DNA from: CAZCTO01 sp964501725
GTDB taxonomy: Bacteria; Bacillota; Clostridia; Saccharofermentanales; Saccharofermentanaceae
Reading direction: 5' to 3'
Assembly (NCBI GenBank): GCA_964501725.1
Contig: CAZCTO010000003.1
Location: 62,001 to 126,000 of the forward strand
DNA: 64,000 bases
Positions 41,310-49,820 of this stretch are shown here, piece after piece. Numbering within the stretch: position 1 is the stretch's first letter; every line of letters begins with the position of its first letter. A program made the translations under genes and the position numbers. The notes beneath the pieces are model-generated. The model was not told the origin of the DNA and ran no database searches. It saw nothing but the letters and a program-made list of their open reading frames with translations.

Positions 41310-42281
41310 ATGCGAGCAACGGATTATGCATATTCGGTCACCAGCATTCGCGTAAAAGAATCATCGCTGCTCGGACCGGCGGAGATGGCTCAGCTCATGG
41401 CTGTGCCGTCATATCCGGCGGCGATTTCCTTTTTGGGCGCACGCGGGTGGGATGTATCCGGGGAGCGGCAGACCGCGAACAGCATTTTGCGCAAAGAACT
41501 CCGGCGCGCATGGGAATTGCTGTGCGAAGTCGCACCGGATATATCTGTTTTATACCCGCTTGTGCTGCGCAAGGATTTCCACAATCTGAAAGCAGGAATT
41601 AAAAGCAAGCTCAGCGGACATCCCGTAACCACGTATTTTCTGGAGCCGTCAACGATCCCGCATTCCCTCATGTCAGATGCGATAACACATAGGGACTTCG
41701 CGATTCTTCCGGAGCCTTTTGCCGCAGTAGGCGAAGAGGCATACGACGTTCTCGTGAGAACCGGTGACGGCCAACTCGCGGATGTTATCATCGACAGGGC
41801 GGCCCTTACGGATATTTTTGTGAAGGCCAAAGCGACGCGAAATCAATTGATGATTGACCTCTCGGAATTGTTCTGCGCGGCGGCCAACATCAAGATTGCC
41901 GTCCGTTCGGCACAGACTAAAAGGAACAGGGATTTTCTGGAACGTGCCGTTTCCGAATGCGACACTCTGGATGCGGAAAGGCTTATTTCGGGGGCATCTC
42001 ACGGAATCGGAGAGCTCATGTCCTACCTGGCGACGACCGCCTATTCCGCCGGAACGGCATTTATTTCAACATCCCCCGCGGCTTTTGAAAAATGGTGTGA
42101 CGATAAGCAAATCGCGATGCTCGAGAACATGAAGTATGTGTTTTTCGGGCCGGAACCGCTGATCGCTTATTATTTGATGAAGGAAGCCGAGATCAAAAAT
42201 GTGCGCATTCTTTTAGCGGCGAAGGAGAATGATATTCCCGCAGAAAAAGTCCGTCAGCGATTGAGGAGGCATTATGTATAA
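41310..42281 (+). CDS. ntpC: V-type ATPase subunit C (d-type central connector)
   Basis: A 323-residue, mainly helical protein that links the rotor shaft to the membrane ring. Family features include the N-terminal YAYSVTSIRVKESSLLGPAE and repeated three-helix units (LRKDFHNLKAGIKSKL; IDLSELFCAAANIKIAVR; EPLIAYYLMKEAEIKNVRIL). The 3' end overlaps the subunit F gene by 8 bases, so the two are translationally coupled. Confidence 0.92.
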   Translation: MRATDYAYSVTSIRVKESSLLGPAEMAQLMAVPSYPAAISFLGARGWDVSGERQTANSILRKELRRAWELLCEVAPDISVLYPLVLRKDFHNLKAGIKSKLSGHPVTTYFLEPSTIPHSLMSDAITHRDFAILPEPFAAVGEEAYDVLVRTGDGQLADVIIDRAALTDIFVKAKATRNQLMIDLSELFCAAANIKIAVRSAQTKRNRDFLERAVSECDTLDAERLISGASHGIGELMSYLATTAYSAGTAFISTSPAAFEKWCDDKQIAMLENMKYVFFGPEPLIAYYLMKEAEIKNVRILLAAKENDIPAEKVRQRLRRHYV

Positions 42282-42591
42282 GATCGCCGCAATGGGTGAC
42301 CGTGACAGTATATATGGTTTTTCCTCCATCGGGCTGGATATTTTCCCCGAGGATATGATGGAAAATCCGGTCCTCACGCTTCATAATCTGGTGGACAGCG
42401 GCTACGCCGTGATTTATATGACCGAAAAGCTGGCCGTGCAGCTTGAATCCGAACTGGAAAGGTATAGGGATCGCCAGCTTCCCGTGATCGTTCCGATACC
42501 CGGCATTACCGGAAACCACGGTATGGGTATGAAGGCGATCAGTCAATCAGTCGAAAAAGCCGTTGGATCCGATATCCTGGCAGATACATAA
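42274..42591 (+). CDS. ntpG: V-type ATPase subunit F (NtpG)
   Basis: A 105-residue protein with the Rossmann-like fold of V/A-ATPase subunit F: MGDRDSIYGFSSIGLDIF at the start, a central YAVIYMTEKLA strand-helix and LPVIVPIPGITGNHGMGMKA. It binds the central shaft subunit D. GGAGG precedes the ATG closely, inside the end of ntpC. It occupies the position of ntpG in the E. hirae operon. Confidence 0.93.
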   Translation: MYKIAAMGDRDSIYGFSSIGLDIFPEDMMENPVLTLHNLVDSGYAVIYMTEKLAVQLESELERYRDRQLPVIVPIPGITGNHGMGMKAISQSVEKAVGSDILADT

Positions 42592-42606
42592 AGGAGAGAA
42601 GCAAAC

Positions 42607-44376
42607 ATGAGCAAGGGATCGATTCTGAAAGTATCCGGGCCGCTTGTCATCGCGGAAGGTATGCGTGACGCAAATCTGTTTGACGTGGTTCGCGTCAGCA
42701 ATCAACGTCTGATCGGCGAGATCATCGAGATGCACGACGACCGCGCATCCGTTCAGGTATATGAAGAAACCGCCGGGCTTCGCACCGGCGAGCCCGTGGA
42801 ATCCATGGGGATTCCCCTGTCCGTCGAACTCGGGCCGGGCCTCATCGGAAGCATTTTCGACGGCATTCAGAGACCTCTTGCCGAGATCATGAAACTTTCC
42901 GGAAGCAACCTTCCGCGCGGTATCGAAGTCCCGTCGCTGGACCGGAATAAGAAATGGCACTTCATTCCTTCAGCCTCCGTCGGCGAGGAAGTCGGAGAAG
43001 GAGATATCCTCGGGTCCGTTCAAGAAACCGAAATCGTCTCGCATAAAATTCTGGTGCCCCCGGGGGTATCCGGTACGATCGCATTGATTAAAGAAGGCGA
43101 CTTTACGCTGACCGATATCGTTTGCACGCTCTCCCTGCCTGACAGGAGTAAAATTGACTTGCCCTTAATGCAGAAGTGGCCGGTCCGCGTCGGCCGCCCT
43201 TACGTCAAAAAGCACGCTCCGACGATGCCCCTGATTACCGGTCAGCGTGTGGTCGACTGCCTTTTCCCGATTGCCGACGGCGGAGTTGCCGCCATTCCCG
43301 GACCTTTCGGATCCGGAAAAACCGTCACGCAGCACCAGCTCGCCAAGTGGGCTAAAGCAGATATTATCGTTTACATCGGCTGCGGTGAACGCGGCAATGA
43401 GATGACGGACGTGTTGAATGAATTTCCGCAGCTGATTGATCCCTATACCGGCCAATCGCTGATGGAGCGGACGGTATTGATTGCCAATACCTCCGACATG
43501 CCGGTTGCCGCCCGTGAAGCTTCCATCTATACCGGAATTACGATTGCCGAGTATTTTCGCGACATGGGTTACTCGGTCGCACTGATGGCCGACTCGACAT
43601 CCCGTTGGGCGGAGGCCTTGCGCGAAATGTCCGGTCGCCTCGAGGAAATGCCCGGTGAAGAAGGATATCCTGCCTACCTCGGAAGCCGCCTTGCGCAGTT
43701 CTACGAACGCGCCGGTTGCGTGACCGCACTCGGGAAAGGAGGAAGGCAGGGAACGCTTTCCGCGATCGGTGCCGTATCGCCGCCCGGCGGAGATATCTCC
43801 GAGCCGGTATCCCAAGCGACGCTTCGTATTGTTAAGGTCTTCTGGGGTCTCGACGCAAATCTTGCCTACAAGCGACATTTTCCGGCAATCAATTGGCTGA
43901 CCAGCTATTCTCTCTATGTGGATTCGATGGGCGGTTGGTTCAACGAAAACGTCTCTTTGGATTGGACAAAAAACCGCGGACGATTTATGCATCTTCTGCA
44001 GGACGAGGCCGAACTCGATGAAATCGTCCGGTTAGTCGGTATCGACGCGCTTTCGCCGCCGGACCGCCTCAAAATGGAAGCTGCCCGGTCGATACGTGAG
44101 GACTTCCTGCACCAGCTCGCTTTTCACGAAGTCGATACGCACTCGTCGCTCAAAAAGCAGGACCTCATGATGAAGCTCATCCTGCTTTATTACGACAAAG
44201 CAGTCGAGGCGATCGAAAACGACGCGGACATCGAAGTGCTTGCCGCGCTTCCGGTTCGTGAGCAGATCGGTCGCTTCAAGTATATTCCGGAAGACTCCAT
44301 CGACAGTTCATACGAGCAAATCGAGGCGCAGATGAATCATGAGTTCAAGCATCTGCTCGAAAAGGAGGCAGAATAA
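42607..44376 (+). CDS. ntpA: V-type ATPase catalytic subunit A
   Basis: The 589-residue catalytic subunit. Walker A GPFGSGKT lies at about 232-239, catalytic Glu in GCGERGNEM, Walker B SVALMADSTSRWAEALRE, and the A-subunit non-homologous insertion lies before the P-loop. C-terminal helical region ends EFKHLLEKEAE. Its stop overlaps the ntpB start by one base (TAATG). ATP hydrolysis here turns the rotor that pumps sodium, or the reverse in synthesis mode. Confidence 0.97.
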   Translation: MSKGSILKVSGPLVIAEGMRDANLFDVVRVSNQRLIGEIIEMHDDRASVQVYEETAGLRTGEPVESMGIPLSVELGPGLIGSIFDGIQRPLAEIMKLSGSNLPRGIEVPSLDRNKKWHFIPSASVGEEVGEGDILGSVQETEIVSHKILVPPGVSGTIALIKEGDFTLTDIVCTLSLPDRSKIDLPLMQKWPVRVGRPYVKKHAPTMPLITGQRVVDCLFPIADGGVAAIPGPFGSGKTVTQHQLAKWAKADIIVYIGCGERGNEMTDVLNEFPQLIDPYTGQSLMERTVLIANTSDMPVAAREASIYTGITIAEYFRDMGYSVALMADSTSRWAEALREMSGRLEEMPGEEGYPAYLGSRLAQFYERAGCVTALGKGGRQGTLSAIGAVSPPGGDISEPVSQATLRIVKVFWGLDANLAYKRHFPAINWLTSYSLYVDSMGGWFNENVSLDWTKNRGRFMHLLQDEAELDEIVRLVGIDALSPPDRLKMEAARSIREDFLHQLAFHEVDTHSSLKKQDLMMKLILLYYDKAVEAIENDADIEVLAALPVREQIGRFKYIPEDSIDSSYEQIEAQMNHEFKHLLEKEAE

Positions 44377-45758
44377 TGCCCAAGGAATATCGTACGATTC
44401 AGGAAGTATCCGGGCCGCTGATGCTGGTTCGCGGCGTCACGGATGTCAGTTATAACGAACTGGCGGAAATCGAGCTCAAAAGCGGCGAGACACGTCGCTG
44501 CCGGGTTCTTGAGATCAACGGAAGCAATGCGTTGGTGCAGCTTTTCGAGAGCAGCGCCGGCATTAACCTCGCGGACAGCAAGGTTCGGTTTTTGGGACGT
44601 CAGATGGAACTGCCGGTATCAGCGGACATGCTCGGACGTGTTTTTGACGGCCTCGGCCGCCCGATCGACGACGGACCGGAGATTTTACCGGATAAGCGGC
44701 TGGATATTAACGGGACACCCATGAATCCCTCCGCAAGAAATTATCCGCAGGAGTTTATCCAAACCGGCATCTCCGCGATCGACGGACTGAATACGCTTGT
44801 CCGCGGTCAGAAACTGCCGATTTTTTCCGGAAGCGGCCTGCCGCATGCGCAGCTTGCCGCCCAGATTGCCAGACAGGCGAAGGTGTCGGGCACAAAAGAA
44901 CCCTTCGCGGTCGTTTTCGCGGCCATCGGAATTACCTTCGAAGAAGCCAACTTTTTCATGGAAAGCTTTAAGCAAACCGGCGCGCTGGATCGCTCCGTTC
45001 TCTTCATTAACCTTGCGAACGACCCGGCGATCGAGCGTATCGCAACGCCTCGTATGGCACTTACCGCGGCCGAATATCTGGCCTTCACGATGGACATGCA
45101 CGTGCTGGTTATCCTGACGGACATCACCAACTATGCGGACGCCTTGCGCGAAGTTTCCGCCGCCCGTAAGGAAGTCCCCGGACGCCGCGGCTATCCCGGT
45201 TACATGTATACGGACCTTGCCTCGCTCTATGAAAGAGCCGGCCGCCAGAAGAACAAAAGCGGCAGCATAACACTCATCCCGATTCTCACCATGCCGGAAG
45301 ACGACAAGACGCATCCGATTCCCGACTTGACCGGCTACATCACCGAGGGTCAGATTATCTTAAGCCGCGAACTGTATCGCAAAAACATCCTTCCGCCAAT
45401 CGATGTGCTTCCGTCCCTCTCGCGTCTCAAGGACAAAGGTATCGGTGAAGGCAAGACCCGCAAAGATCACTCGAACACGATGAACCAGCTTTTCGCGGCT
45501 TATGCCCGCGGTAAAGACGCCAAAGAACTCATGGTCATTCTGGGCGAAGCGGCCCTGACGGACATGGATAAGCTCTACGCCAAATTCGCCGAAGAATTCG
45601 AAGTACGCTATGTATCGCAGGGCTTTGCGGCCAACCGGTCCATTGAAGAGACGCTGGACCTCGGTTGGAAGCTTCTGCGCATCCTCCCGCGAAGCGAACA
45701 CAAACGAATCAGCGACGCACTTTTGGAAGAGTATTTTACGGAACACGACAAGGAGTAA
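44376..45758 (+). CDS. ntpB: V-type ATPase regulatory subunit B
   Basis: The 460-residue non-catalytic subunit. As expected, the P-loop is replaced by GSGLPHAQLAAQIARQ, and the family motifs FAAIGITFEEANFFMESF, NLANDPAIERI and DLASLYERAGR are present. It alternates with subunit A in the headpiece. Start overlaps the ntpA stop by one base. The codons here and in ntpA are richer in GC than most neighbouring genes, which fits high expression. Confidence 0.97.
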   Translation: MPKEYRTIQEVSGPLMLVRGVTDVSYNELAEIELKSGETRRCRVLEINGSNALVQLFESSAGINLADSKVRFLGRQMELPVSADMLGRVFDGLGRPIDDGPEILPDKRLDINGTPMNPSARNYPQEFIQTGISAIDGLNTLVRGQKLPIFSGSGLPHAQLAAQIARQAKVSGTKEPFAVVFAAIGITFEEANFFMESFKQTGALDRSVLFINLANDPAIERIATPRMALTAAEYLAFTMDMHVLVILTDITNYADALREVSAARKEVPGRRGYPGYMYTDLASLYERAGRQKNKSGSITLIPILTMPEDDKTHPIPDLTGYITEGQIILSRELYRKNILPPIDVLPSLSRLKDKGIGEGKTRKDHSNTMNQLFAAYARGKDAKELMVILGEAALTDMDKLYAKFAEEFEVRYVSQGFAANRSIEETLDLGWKLLRILPRSEHKRISDALLEEYFTEHDKE

Positions 45759-45767
45759 ACATAGGTT

Positions 45768-46439
45768 ATGTCATTATTGCACATCAACCCGACGCGTATG
45801 GAACTGACCCGTCTCAAAAGAAGTCTGGCCATGGCGCGCCGCGGCCACAAGCTCCTCAAGGATAAAAGAGACGAGTTGATGCGCCAATTCCTCGAGGCCG
45901 TCCGGGAAAATAAGAAACTCCGCAGGGAAGTGGAAGAGGGAATCGTCCGGGCAAACCAACACATGTCCGTCGCCCGCTCCCTGATGCAAAACGAATCCCT
46001 CGCCGTCGCCCTGATGTATCACAAGCAGGAGATGACCCTCTCGGTCTCCGAAAAGAACATCATGAGCGTCCGCGTCCCGCAGTTCCAAATCGAACTGAAA
46101 ACCGCCAACGAAAACGATATCTACTCCTACGGCTATGCGTTCACCTCATTTGACCTGGACGATGCCGTACGCGCCTTATCCGATATCATGCCGGACCTCC
46201 TGCGCCTCGCGGAGGTCGAGAAAGCCTGCCAGCTGATGGCATCCGAAATTGAGAAAACCCGACGCCGAGTCAATGCACTCGAACACGTCATGATTCCCCA
46301 ATATCGGGAGACAATTCGCTACATCACCATGAAGCTCGACGAGAACGAGCGCAGTTCCATCACCCGTCTGATGAAGATCAAGGATATGATGATCGAAAAA
46401 GCAATCGAGCAGGAAAAAGCACTGGACGCGGGGAACTAG
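45768..46439 (+). CDS. ntpD: V-type ATPase central shaft subunit D
   Basis: A 223-residue, long coiled-coil shaft protein. The N-terminal HINPTRMELTRLKRSLAMAR and C-terminal RRVNALEHVMIPQYRETIRY, then ENERSSITRLMKIKDMM, are typical of subunit D. Last gene of the nine-gene operon F-I-K-E-C-G-A-B-D, the same order as E. hirae before its ntpHJ. The last 36 codons have a decayed duplicate 214 bases downstream. No clear terminator follows the stop. Confidence 0.95.
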   Translation: MSLLHINPTRMELTRLKRSLAMARRGHKLLKDKRDELMRQFLEAVRENKKLRREVEEGIVRANQHMSVARSLMQNESLAVALMYHKQEMTLSVSEKNIMSVRVPQFQIELKTANENDIYSYGYAFTSFDLDDAVRALSDIMPDLLRLAEVEKACQLMASEIEKTRRRVNALEHVMIPQYRETIRYITMKLDENERSSITRLMKIKDMMIEKAIEQEKALDAGN

Positions 46440-46490
46440 ATTCGCATGTGCCCGTTACGAGCGGTACAATTAACTTAACAAACTTGAAGG

Positions 46491-46520
46491 ATGCGTATAA
46501 AATTGCTTCAATTATATCAG
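46491..46520 (+). repeat. Stray half-unit related to the 74-bp repeat
   Basis: ATGCGTATAAAATTGCTTCA shares ATGCGTATAAAAT with the start of the tandem units 250 bases downstream; AATTATAT follows. It lies between ntpD and its decayed duplicate. Confidence 0.5.
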
Positions 46521-46534
46521 TAGACGGTTTTTGT

Positions 46535-46645
46535 GCATCACCATGAAGGTCGCGAGAACGAACGCAGTTCCATTACCCGCTTGATGAAGATCAAGGGCAT
46601 GATGACCGAAAAAGAATCGGGCAGGAGGAAAGTACCGGATATGGG
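46535..46645 (+). pseudogene. Decayed duplicate of the 3' end of ntpD
   Basis: About 107 bases closely match 46321-46427, the end of ntpD. Shared elements include CATCACCATGAAG, GAGAACGA, CGCAGTTCCAT and GATGAAGATCAAGG. The copy would encode HHEGRENERSSITRLMKIKG and then diverge. It has small deletions near its start, no promoter and no stop at the ancestral place. It marks an old duplication or rearrangement at the end of the operon. Confidence 0.85.
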
Positions 46646-46740
46646 CCGTTGTGGGACGGCAAAGCGATCCGAGATTCGTTCAAGGGAATTACGGGGCTGT
46701 TTTCCCCGCAAATATATTTCTTGACATAAAACATCACAGT

Positions 46741-47010
46741 AAAATGCGTATAAAATAGCGGCACAAGTGCTGAAATATACGCATATTTCGATTGAATCGA
46801 GAGCCCTACTACCTGAAATACGTATAAAATCGGCGACAAGCCCAAAATTATACGCAAATTCCTCTAAATAGTGGTAGCCACACTACCTGAAATACGTATA
46901 AAATCGGCGACAAGCCTAAAATTATACGCAATTTCCTCTAAATAGCGGTAGCCCTACTATCTGAAATGCGTATAAAAACCAGAAAAAGAGACTAACTTAT
47001 ACGCATTTAC
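46741..47010. repeat. Four 74-bp tandem units, each with an inverted repeat
   Basis: Units begin at 46741, 46815, 46889 and 46963, exactly 74 bases apart; the last is cut short near 47010. Each starts with a dyad whose arms are (A)TRCGTATA(A) and (T)TATACGCA, separated by about 20 bases. In units 2 and 3 an inner GGC-GACAA-GCC stem is present; in unit 1 it is replaced by GCAC-AA-GTGC. The conserved spacer of units 2-3 contains CCTCTAAATAG and GTAGCC-CTAC. Unit 4 keeps only the outer arms. The remainder of the 46440-47054 gap has no other recognisable feature. Confidence 0.9.
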
Positions 47011-47054
47011 GATTTTGCAGGCGGCTCCCGTGAACTGATAAGTCAAGACCGGAC

Positions 47055-47732
47055 ATGGCGGAAATAATCGAACACAGTAATCTCGAGAAAGCACCAAGAT
47101 TCGGAGAACCGGAGGCCGGGCAAAGGATGAAAAAGAGAATAGCCATATTGATTCTCGTCTTTATCAGCACGTTTGCCAGTGTTTTTGCCATCTTTTATGT
47201 GCTGGCATCGGAGAAGAATCACGGTAAAAAGCACCGCATAATTCAAGTTAGTTTTGACGCGCGGATAATCTCCGAAAAGCAACTTGGATCTCTGATCAGT
47301 TCCGGCGGAACAGCAGGTGAAGAGGTGTATATACCCGTTCAAACTAAGGTTCATGTTGCTGCAATTTGGGGGGATACGATTTGGGTTGAAACGCCGTTCA
47401 TCATTGATATTGACGGAGAACTTCACGAAGCCTCTACTTGGCGCATTCCGATAGAGAATATCGATCAATCGTCTTACGCAAAGGAACTTTACCAATCAAT
47501 CATTCACAAAAATGAACAACGAATTGATTCGATAATCAGAAAATATCTTATTATTTCGCTTATTGCTGCTGTAGCCGCAGTCCTTGTTTTTTCATTGATT
47601 TTTCTATTAATCGAAAAGAAGTGCACTACCGGTCGAAGATGGAAAATTCTATTCGGCTATTTGTTATTTGATGCAATTCTGTCGGTTTCCTTTTTGATTT
47701 TATGTATTCAGTATGCGGGACGCATTAAGTAA
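47055..47732 (+). CDS. Unknown membrane protein
   Basis: A protein of up to 225 residues, not recognised. Hydrophobic segments lie at about 28-50 (IAILILVFISTFASVFAIFYVL), 164-187 (LIISLIAAVAAVLVFSLIFLLI) and 202-220, with an extracytoplasmic region of about 110 residues between the first two (VYIPVQTKVHVAAIWGDTIWVE). The start is uncertain: the first ATG at 47055 lacks a good ribosome binding site, and an ATG at 47127 (MKKRIAILIL) has GGAGG 11 bases upstream. It directly follows the 74-bp repeats, so they may affect its expression. Confidence 0.6.
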   Translation: MAEIIEHSNLEKAPRFGEPEAGQRMKKRIAILILVFISTFASVFAIFYVLASEKNHGKKHRIIQVSFDARIISEKQLGSLISSGGTAGEEVYIPVQTKVHVAAIWGDTIWVETPFIIDIDGELHEASTWRIPIENIDQSSYAKELYQSIIHKNEQRIDSIIRKYLIISLIAAVAAVLVFSLIFLLIEKKCTTGRRWKILFGYLLFDAILSVSFLILCIQYAGRIK

Positions 47733-47767
47733 AAATGTCGGACAGAACCGTTTAAATTAAAGGAATC

Positions 47768-48385
47768 TCACTTCTTTCCCTCATCTATCTCTTTCTCCCC
47801 GGCGTTTTTCTTCTGCATCCGGATAAAACCGACCGAAATCAGCGCGATGCAAATGAGAAGTCCTGCGACAGCGGGCAGGATGACGGACCGGCCGGACTCA
47901 CCGCCGAAAAGGACGCTCCAGAGCATTTTTGCGACGGCAATGAAAACCATAACGGATATACCCATCCACAGACTGCGTTTCCAAAAGGCAATGCTTAACG
48001 CAATGAGCGACAGCGGAACCAGAATGGTGGTGACAATTTTTACCCAACTCCATTCACCGAGCAGATATTCTTTTTCCATGGCAAGAAATTCAGCGACACT
48101 GTTATTGACGGTGGCCGGTACCGGAAACCAGAACATGCTTGTAAGAAGCAGGAAAACGGTTATCGAAATGCCCGCGAAACTTCTTTTGAAGGAGAAAAAA
48201 CAAAAGGGAATCAGAAACAACGGGCGGATATACCAACTGAGCTGGTTCTGATGACGCGCGAATACCCAGTCAAAAAAGCCGGTGCTGACAGATGCCGTTA
48301 CGATAAAAAGTACGGACAGGACGGCAAAGACAATGGCAAGGGGCTTGTCCGATTGCTTAAGGGTCAGTTGGCTTTGCTTTTCCAT
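47768..48385 (-). CDS. Unknown membrane protein downstream of a TetR regulator
   Basis: A 205-residue protein with six hydrophobic segments, not recognised as a named family. The ATG at 48385 is chosen for AAGGAGG at good distance; the frame continues upstream into the regulator gene without a better start. The N-terminus is MEKQSQLTLKQSDKPLAIVF, and the C-terminus ends in charged residues. It follows the TetR gene by 19 bases on the same strand, so it is probably in its operon and under its control. Confidence 0.75.
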   Translation of the reverse strand: MEKQSQLTLKQSDKPLAIVFAVLSVLFIVTASVSTGFFDWVFARHQNQLSWYIRPLFLIPFCFFSFKRSFAGISITVFLLLTSMFWFPVPATVNNSVAEFLAMEKEYLLGEWSWVKIVTTILVPLSLIALSIAFWKRSLWMGISVMVFIAVAKMLWSVLFGGESGRSVILPAVAGLLICIALISVGFIRMQKKNAGEKEIDEGKK

Positions 48386-48404
48386 GTTGATTTCCTCCTT
48401 GTTA

Positions 48405-49028
48405 TTAAAGGGCTGCGGATTTTGCTGCGCCGTACGCCATGAAGTGAACGAACAGATCCAGATTTTGAAGCATCGCCTCGAGTTCAAAATCCTCATTCTT
48501 GTCAAAAATCTCATCGAAGTGAGAAAACAAATAGCTTATGGTTTTAATCAGAAATTCCCGGGGATAAGCCTCATCGAAGGAGCCGTCCCGGAACGCAGTA
48601 TCGATCATGCCGGAAAGAATGTCTTCCGTGTCCGTCCCGAGTATCGTACACGCCTCAAGATAAACGGCCGTTCCTTTTTCCCCGGAAAACATTCGGCTCA
48701 GCCGGTGGTACCTGGGATGTTTCAAGGCGAACTCCGCACCGATGCGTGCCTGAACCCGAAACTTTTCGAAAATGTCTTTCCCGGCAGACTCTTCCGGGTG
48801 TTCCTCAGACCGGCTGCGAATGAAAGTCCACTTTGCTTCAACGGCGGACCGGAGCATATAGAAATACAAGTCTTTCTTGTCCTTGAAATGATAGTAGAAG
48901 CTGCCCTTGCTGACGCCGGCATTCTTTAAGATAGAATTCAGCGAGGCCTCTTCATAGGGCTTCGAAGAGAATTCATCCAGTGCGGCGTCCAGAACGTCAT
49001 CTTTTCGCTCGAAAAGCGGTTCTTCCAT
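48405..49028 (-). CDS. TetR-family transcriptional regulator (first)
   Basis: A 207-residue repressor. The N-terminal helix-turn-helix region is ALDEFSSKPYEEASLNSILK, then AGVSKGSFYYHFKDKKDLYF, a textbook TetR pattern; the C-terminal ligand-binding domain is all-helical. Its promoter contains a perfect palindrome at 49062-49087 placed directly after the -10 box, the usual position for self-repression. It heads a two-gene unit with the membrane protein and is divergent from a second TetR gene. Ligand unknown. Confidence 0.93.
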   Translation of the reverse strand: MEEPLFERKDDVLDAALDEFSSKPYEEASLNSILKNAGVSKGSFYYHFKDKKDLYFYMLRSAVEAKWTFIRSRSEEHPEESAGKDIFEKFRVQARIGAEFALKHPRYHRLSRMFSGEKGTAVYLEACTILGTDTEDILSGMIDTAFRDGSFDEAYPREFLIKTISYLFSHFDEIFDKNEDFELEAMLQNLDLFVHFMAYGAAKSAAL

Positions 49029-49061
49029 ATCATGTACTCCCCTGATGTGTGATGATGCATT

Positions 49062-49116
49062 CTGATTAGACCGAGTGGTCTAATCAGATAGTACCAGAAT
49101 GAAATTGTGCTGTCAA
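49062..49116 (-). promoter_or_regulatory. Promoter and perfect palindromic operator of the first TetR gene
   Basis: On the minus strand TTGACA (49116-49111) and TACTAT (49093-49088) are 17 bases apart. Immediately after the -10 box lies a perfect inverted repeat with 11-base arms CTGATTAGACC (49062-49072 on plus) and GGTCTAATCAG (49077-49087) around a 4-base centre. The GACC-GAGT-GGTC core is typical of TetR-family operators. Confidence 0.88.
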
Positions 49117-49139
49117 ATTTAAACAATAAGGTGCTGCTA

Positions 49140-49197
49140 TTGACAGCAACGTGAAAACGTCGTATTATCCATATGACTAAAATAACGATTATAGTCA
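49140..49197 (+). promoter_or_regulatory. Promoter and dyad operator of the second TetR/ABC exporter operon
   Basis: TTGACA (49140-49145) and TATTAT (49163-49168) are 17 bases apart. Just downstream, TGACTA (49174-49179) and TAGTCA (49192-49197) form an inverted repeat with a 12-base centre over the likely transcript start. Its sequence differs from the palindrome of the divergent gene, so each repressor probably has its own site. Confidence 0.8.
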
Positions 49198-49229
49198 CAT
49201 CGTATATAAAAAGAGGAGGTGCTCCTTAT

Positions 49230-49817
49230 ATGCCCCGATTTTCGGAAAGAGAAAAAGAACGGATCTATGAGAAACTGCGCGAAGAAGGCGAGAAGCTTTT
49301 CGTGCAGCACGGGCTTCGAAAGGTCACCGTCGATGAGCTTTCCCGGGCGGCCGGTATTGCCAAGGGCACGTTCTATCATTTCTATGAGGGCAAAGAGCAT
49401 CTGTTCATGGACATCAATGTGAAGATTCAGTTCACGCTTTGGGAGCGGATGAATGCCGTACTGGAGGAGAGCGAGGGGATGCCTCCGAAGGAGCTGACGC
49501 GGAAGATTTTTATGACTATGGCAGAATTTTCGGGGGATTACCCGCTGGTTACTATGATGGATCAGGACACGATGGAGCAATTGATGCGCAAGCTTCCGCC
49601 GGAGGTGGTCGAACAGCATGTCCGGGAAGACAGCGATTTTCTTCTTAAGCTCGAAGAGTACGGCGTGCGGTTCAAAATCGATCGGGATCTGGCGGCGAAG
49701 GTTTTCGAGCACGTTTATTTGAGCACGATCAGCATGAAGTTTGAGACGCAGGAAACCCGGGCGAAAATACTGATGATGCTTCTCAATGGAGCCATCGATC
49801 AGATTGTGGAGGACTAA
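49230..49817 (+). CDS. TetR-family transcriptional regulator (second)
   Basis: A 195-residue repressor with the helix-turn-helix KVTVDELSRAAGIAKGTFYH, then FYEGKEHLFMDI, and a helical ligand-binding domain. ATG at 49230 is chosen for GAGGAGGTG eight bases upstream. The ABC exporter genes begin four bases after its stop, so it almost certainly regulates this exporter and itself through the dyad at 49174-49197. Confidence 0.93.
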   Translation: MPRFSEREKERIYEKLREEGEKLFVQHGLRKVTVDELSRAAGIAKGTFYHFYEGKEHLFMDINVKIQFTLWERMNAVLEESEGMPPKELTRKIFMTMAEFSGDYPLVTMMDQDTMEQLMRKLPPEVVEQHVREDSDFLLKLEEYGVRFKIDRDLAAKVFEHVYLSTISMKFETQETRAKILMMLLNGAIDQIVED

Positions 49818-49820
49818 GAA

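Noticed and set aside
46533..46724. Separate small gene after ntpD
   Set aside because: Its first half is the decayed copy of the ntpD end; there is no promoter or ribosome binding site.
46741..47010. CRISPR array
   Set aside because: The period is 74 bases, but the supposed spacers are also conserved and no cas genes are nearby; it is a tandem repeat.
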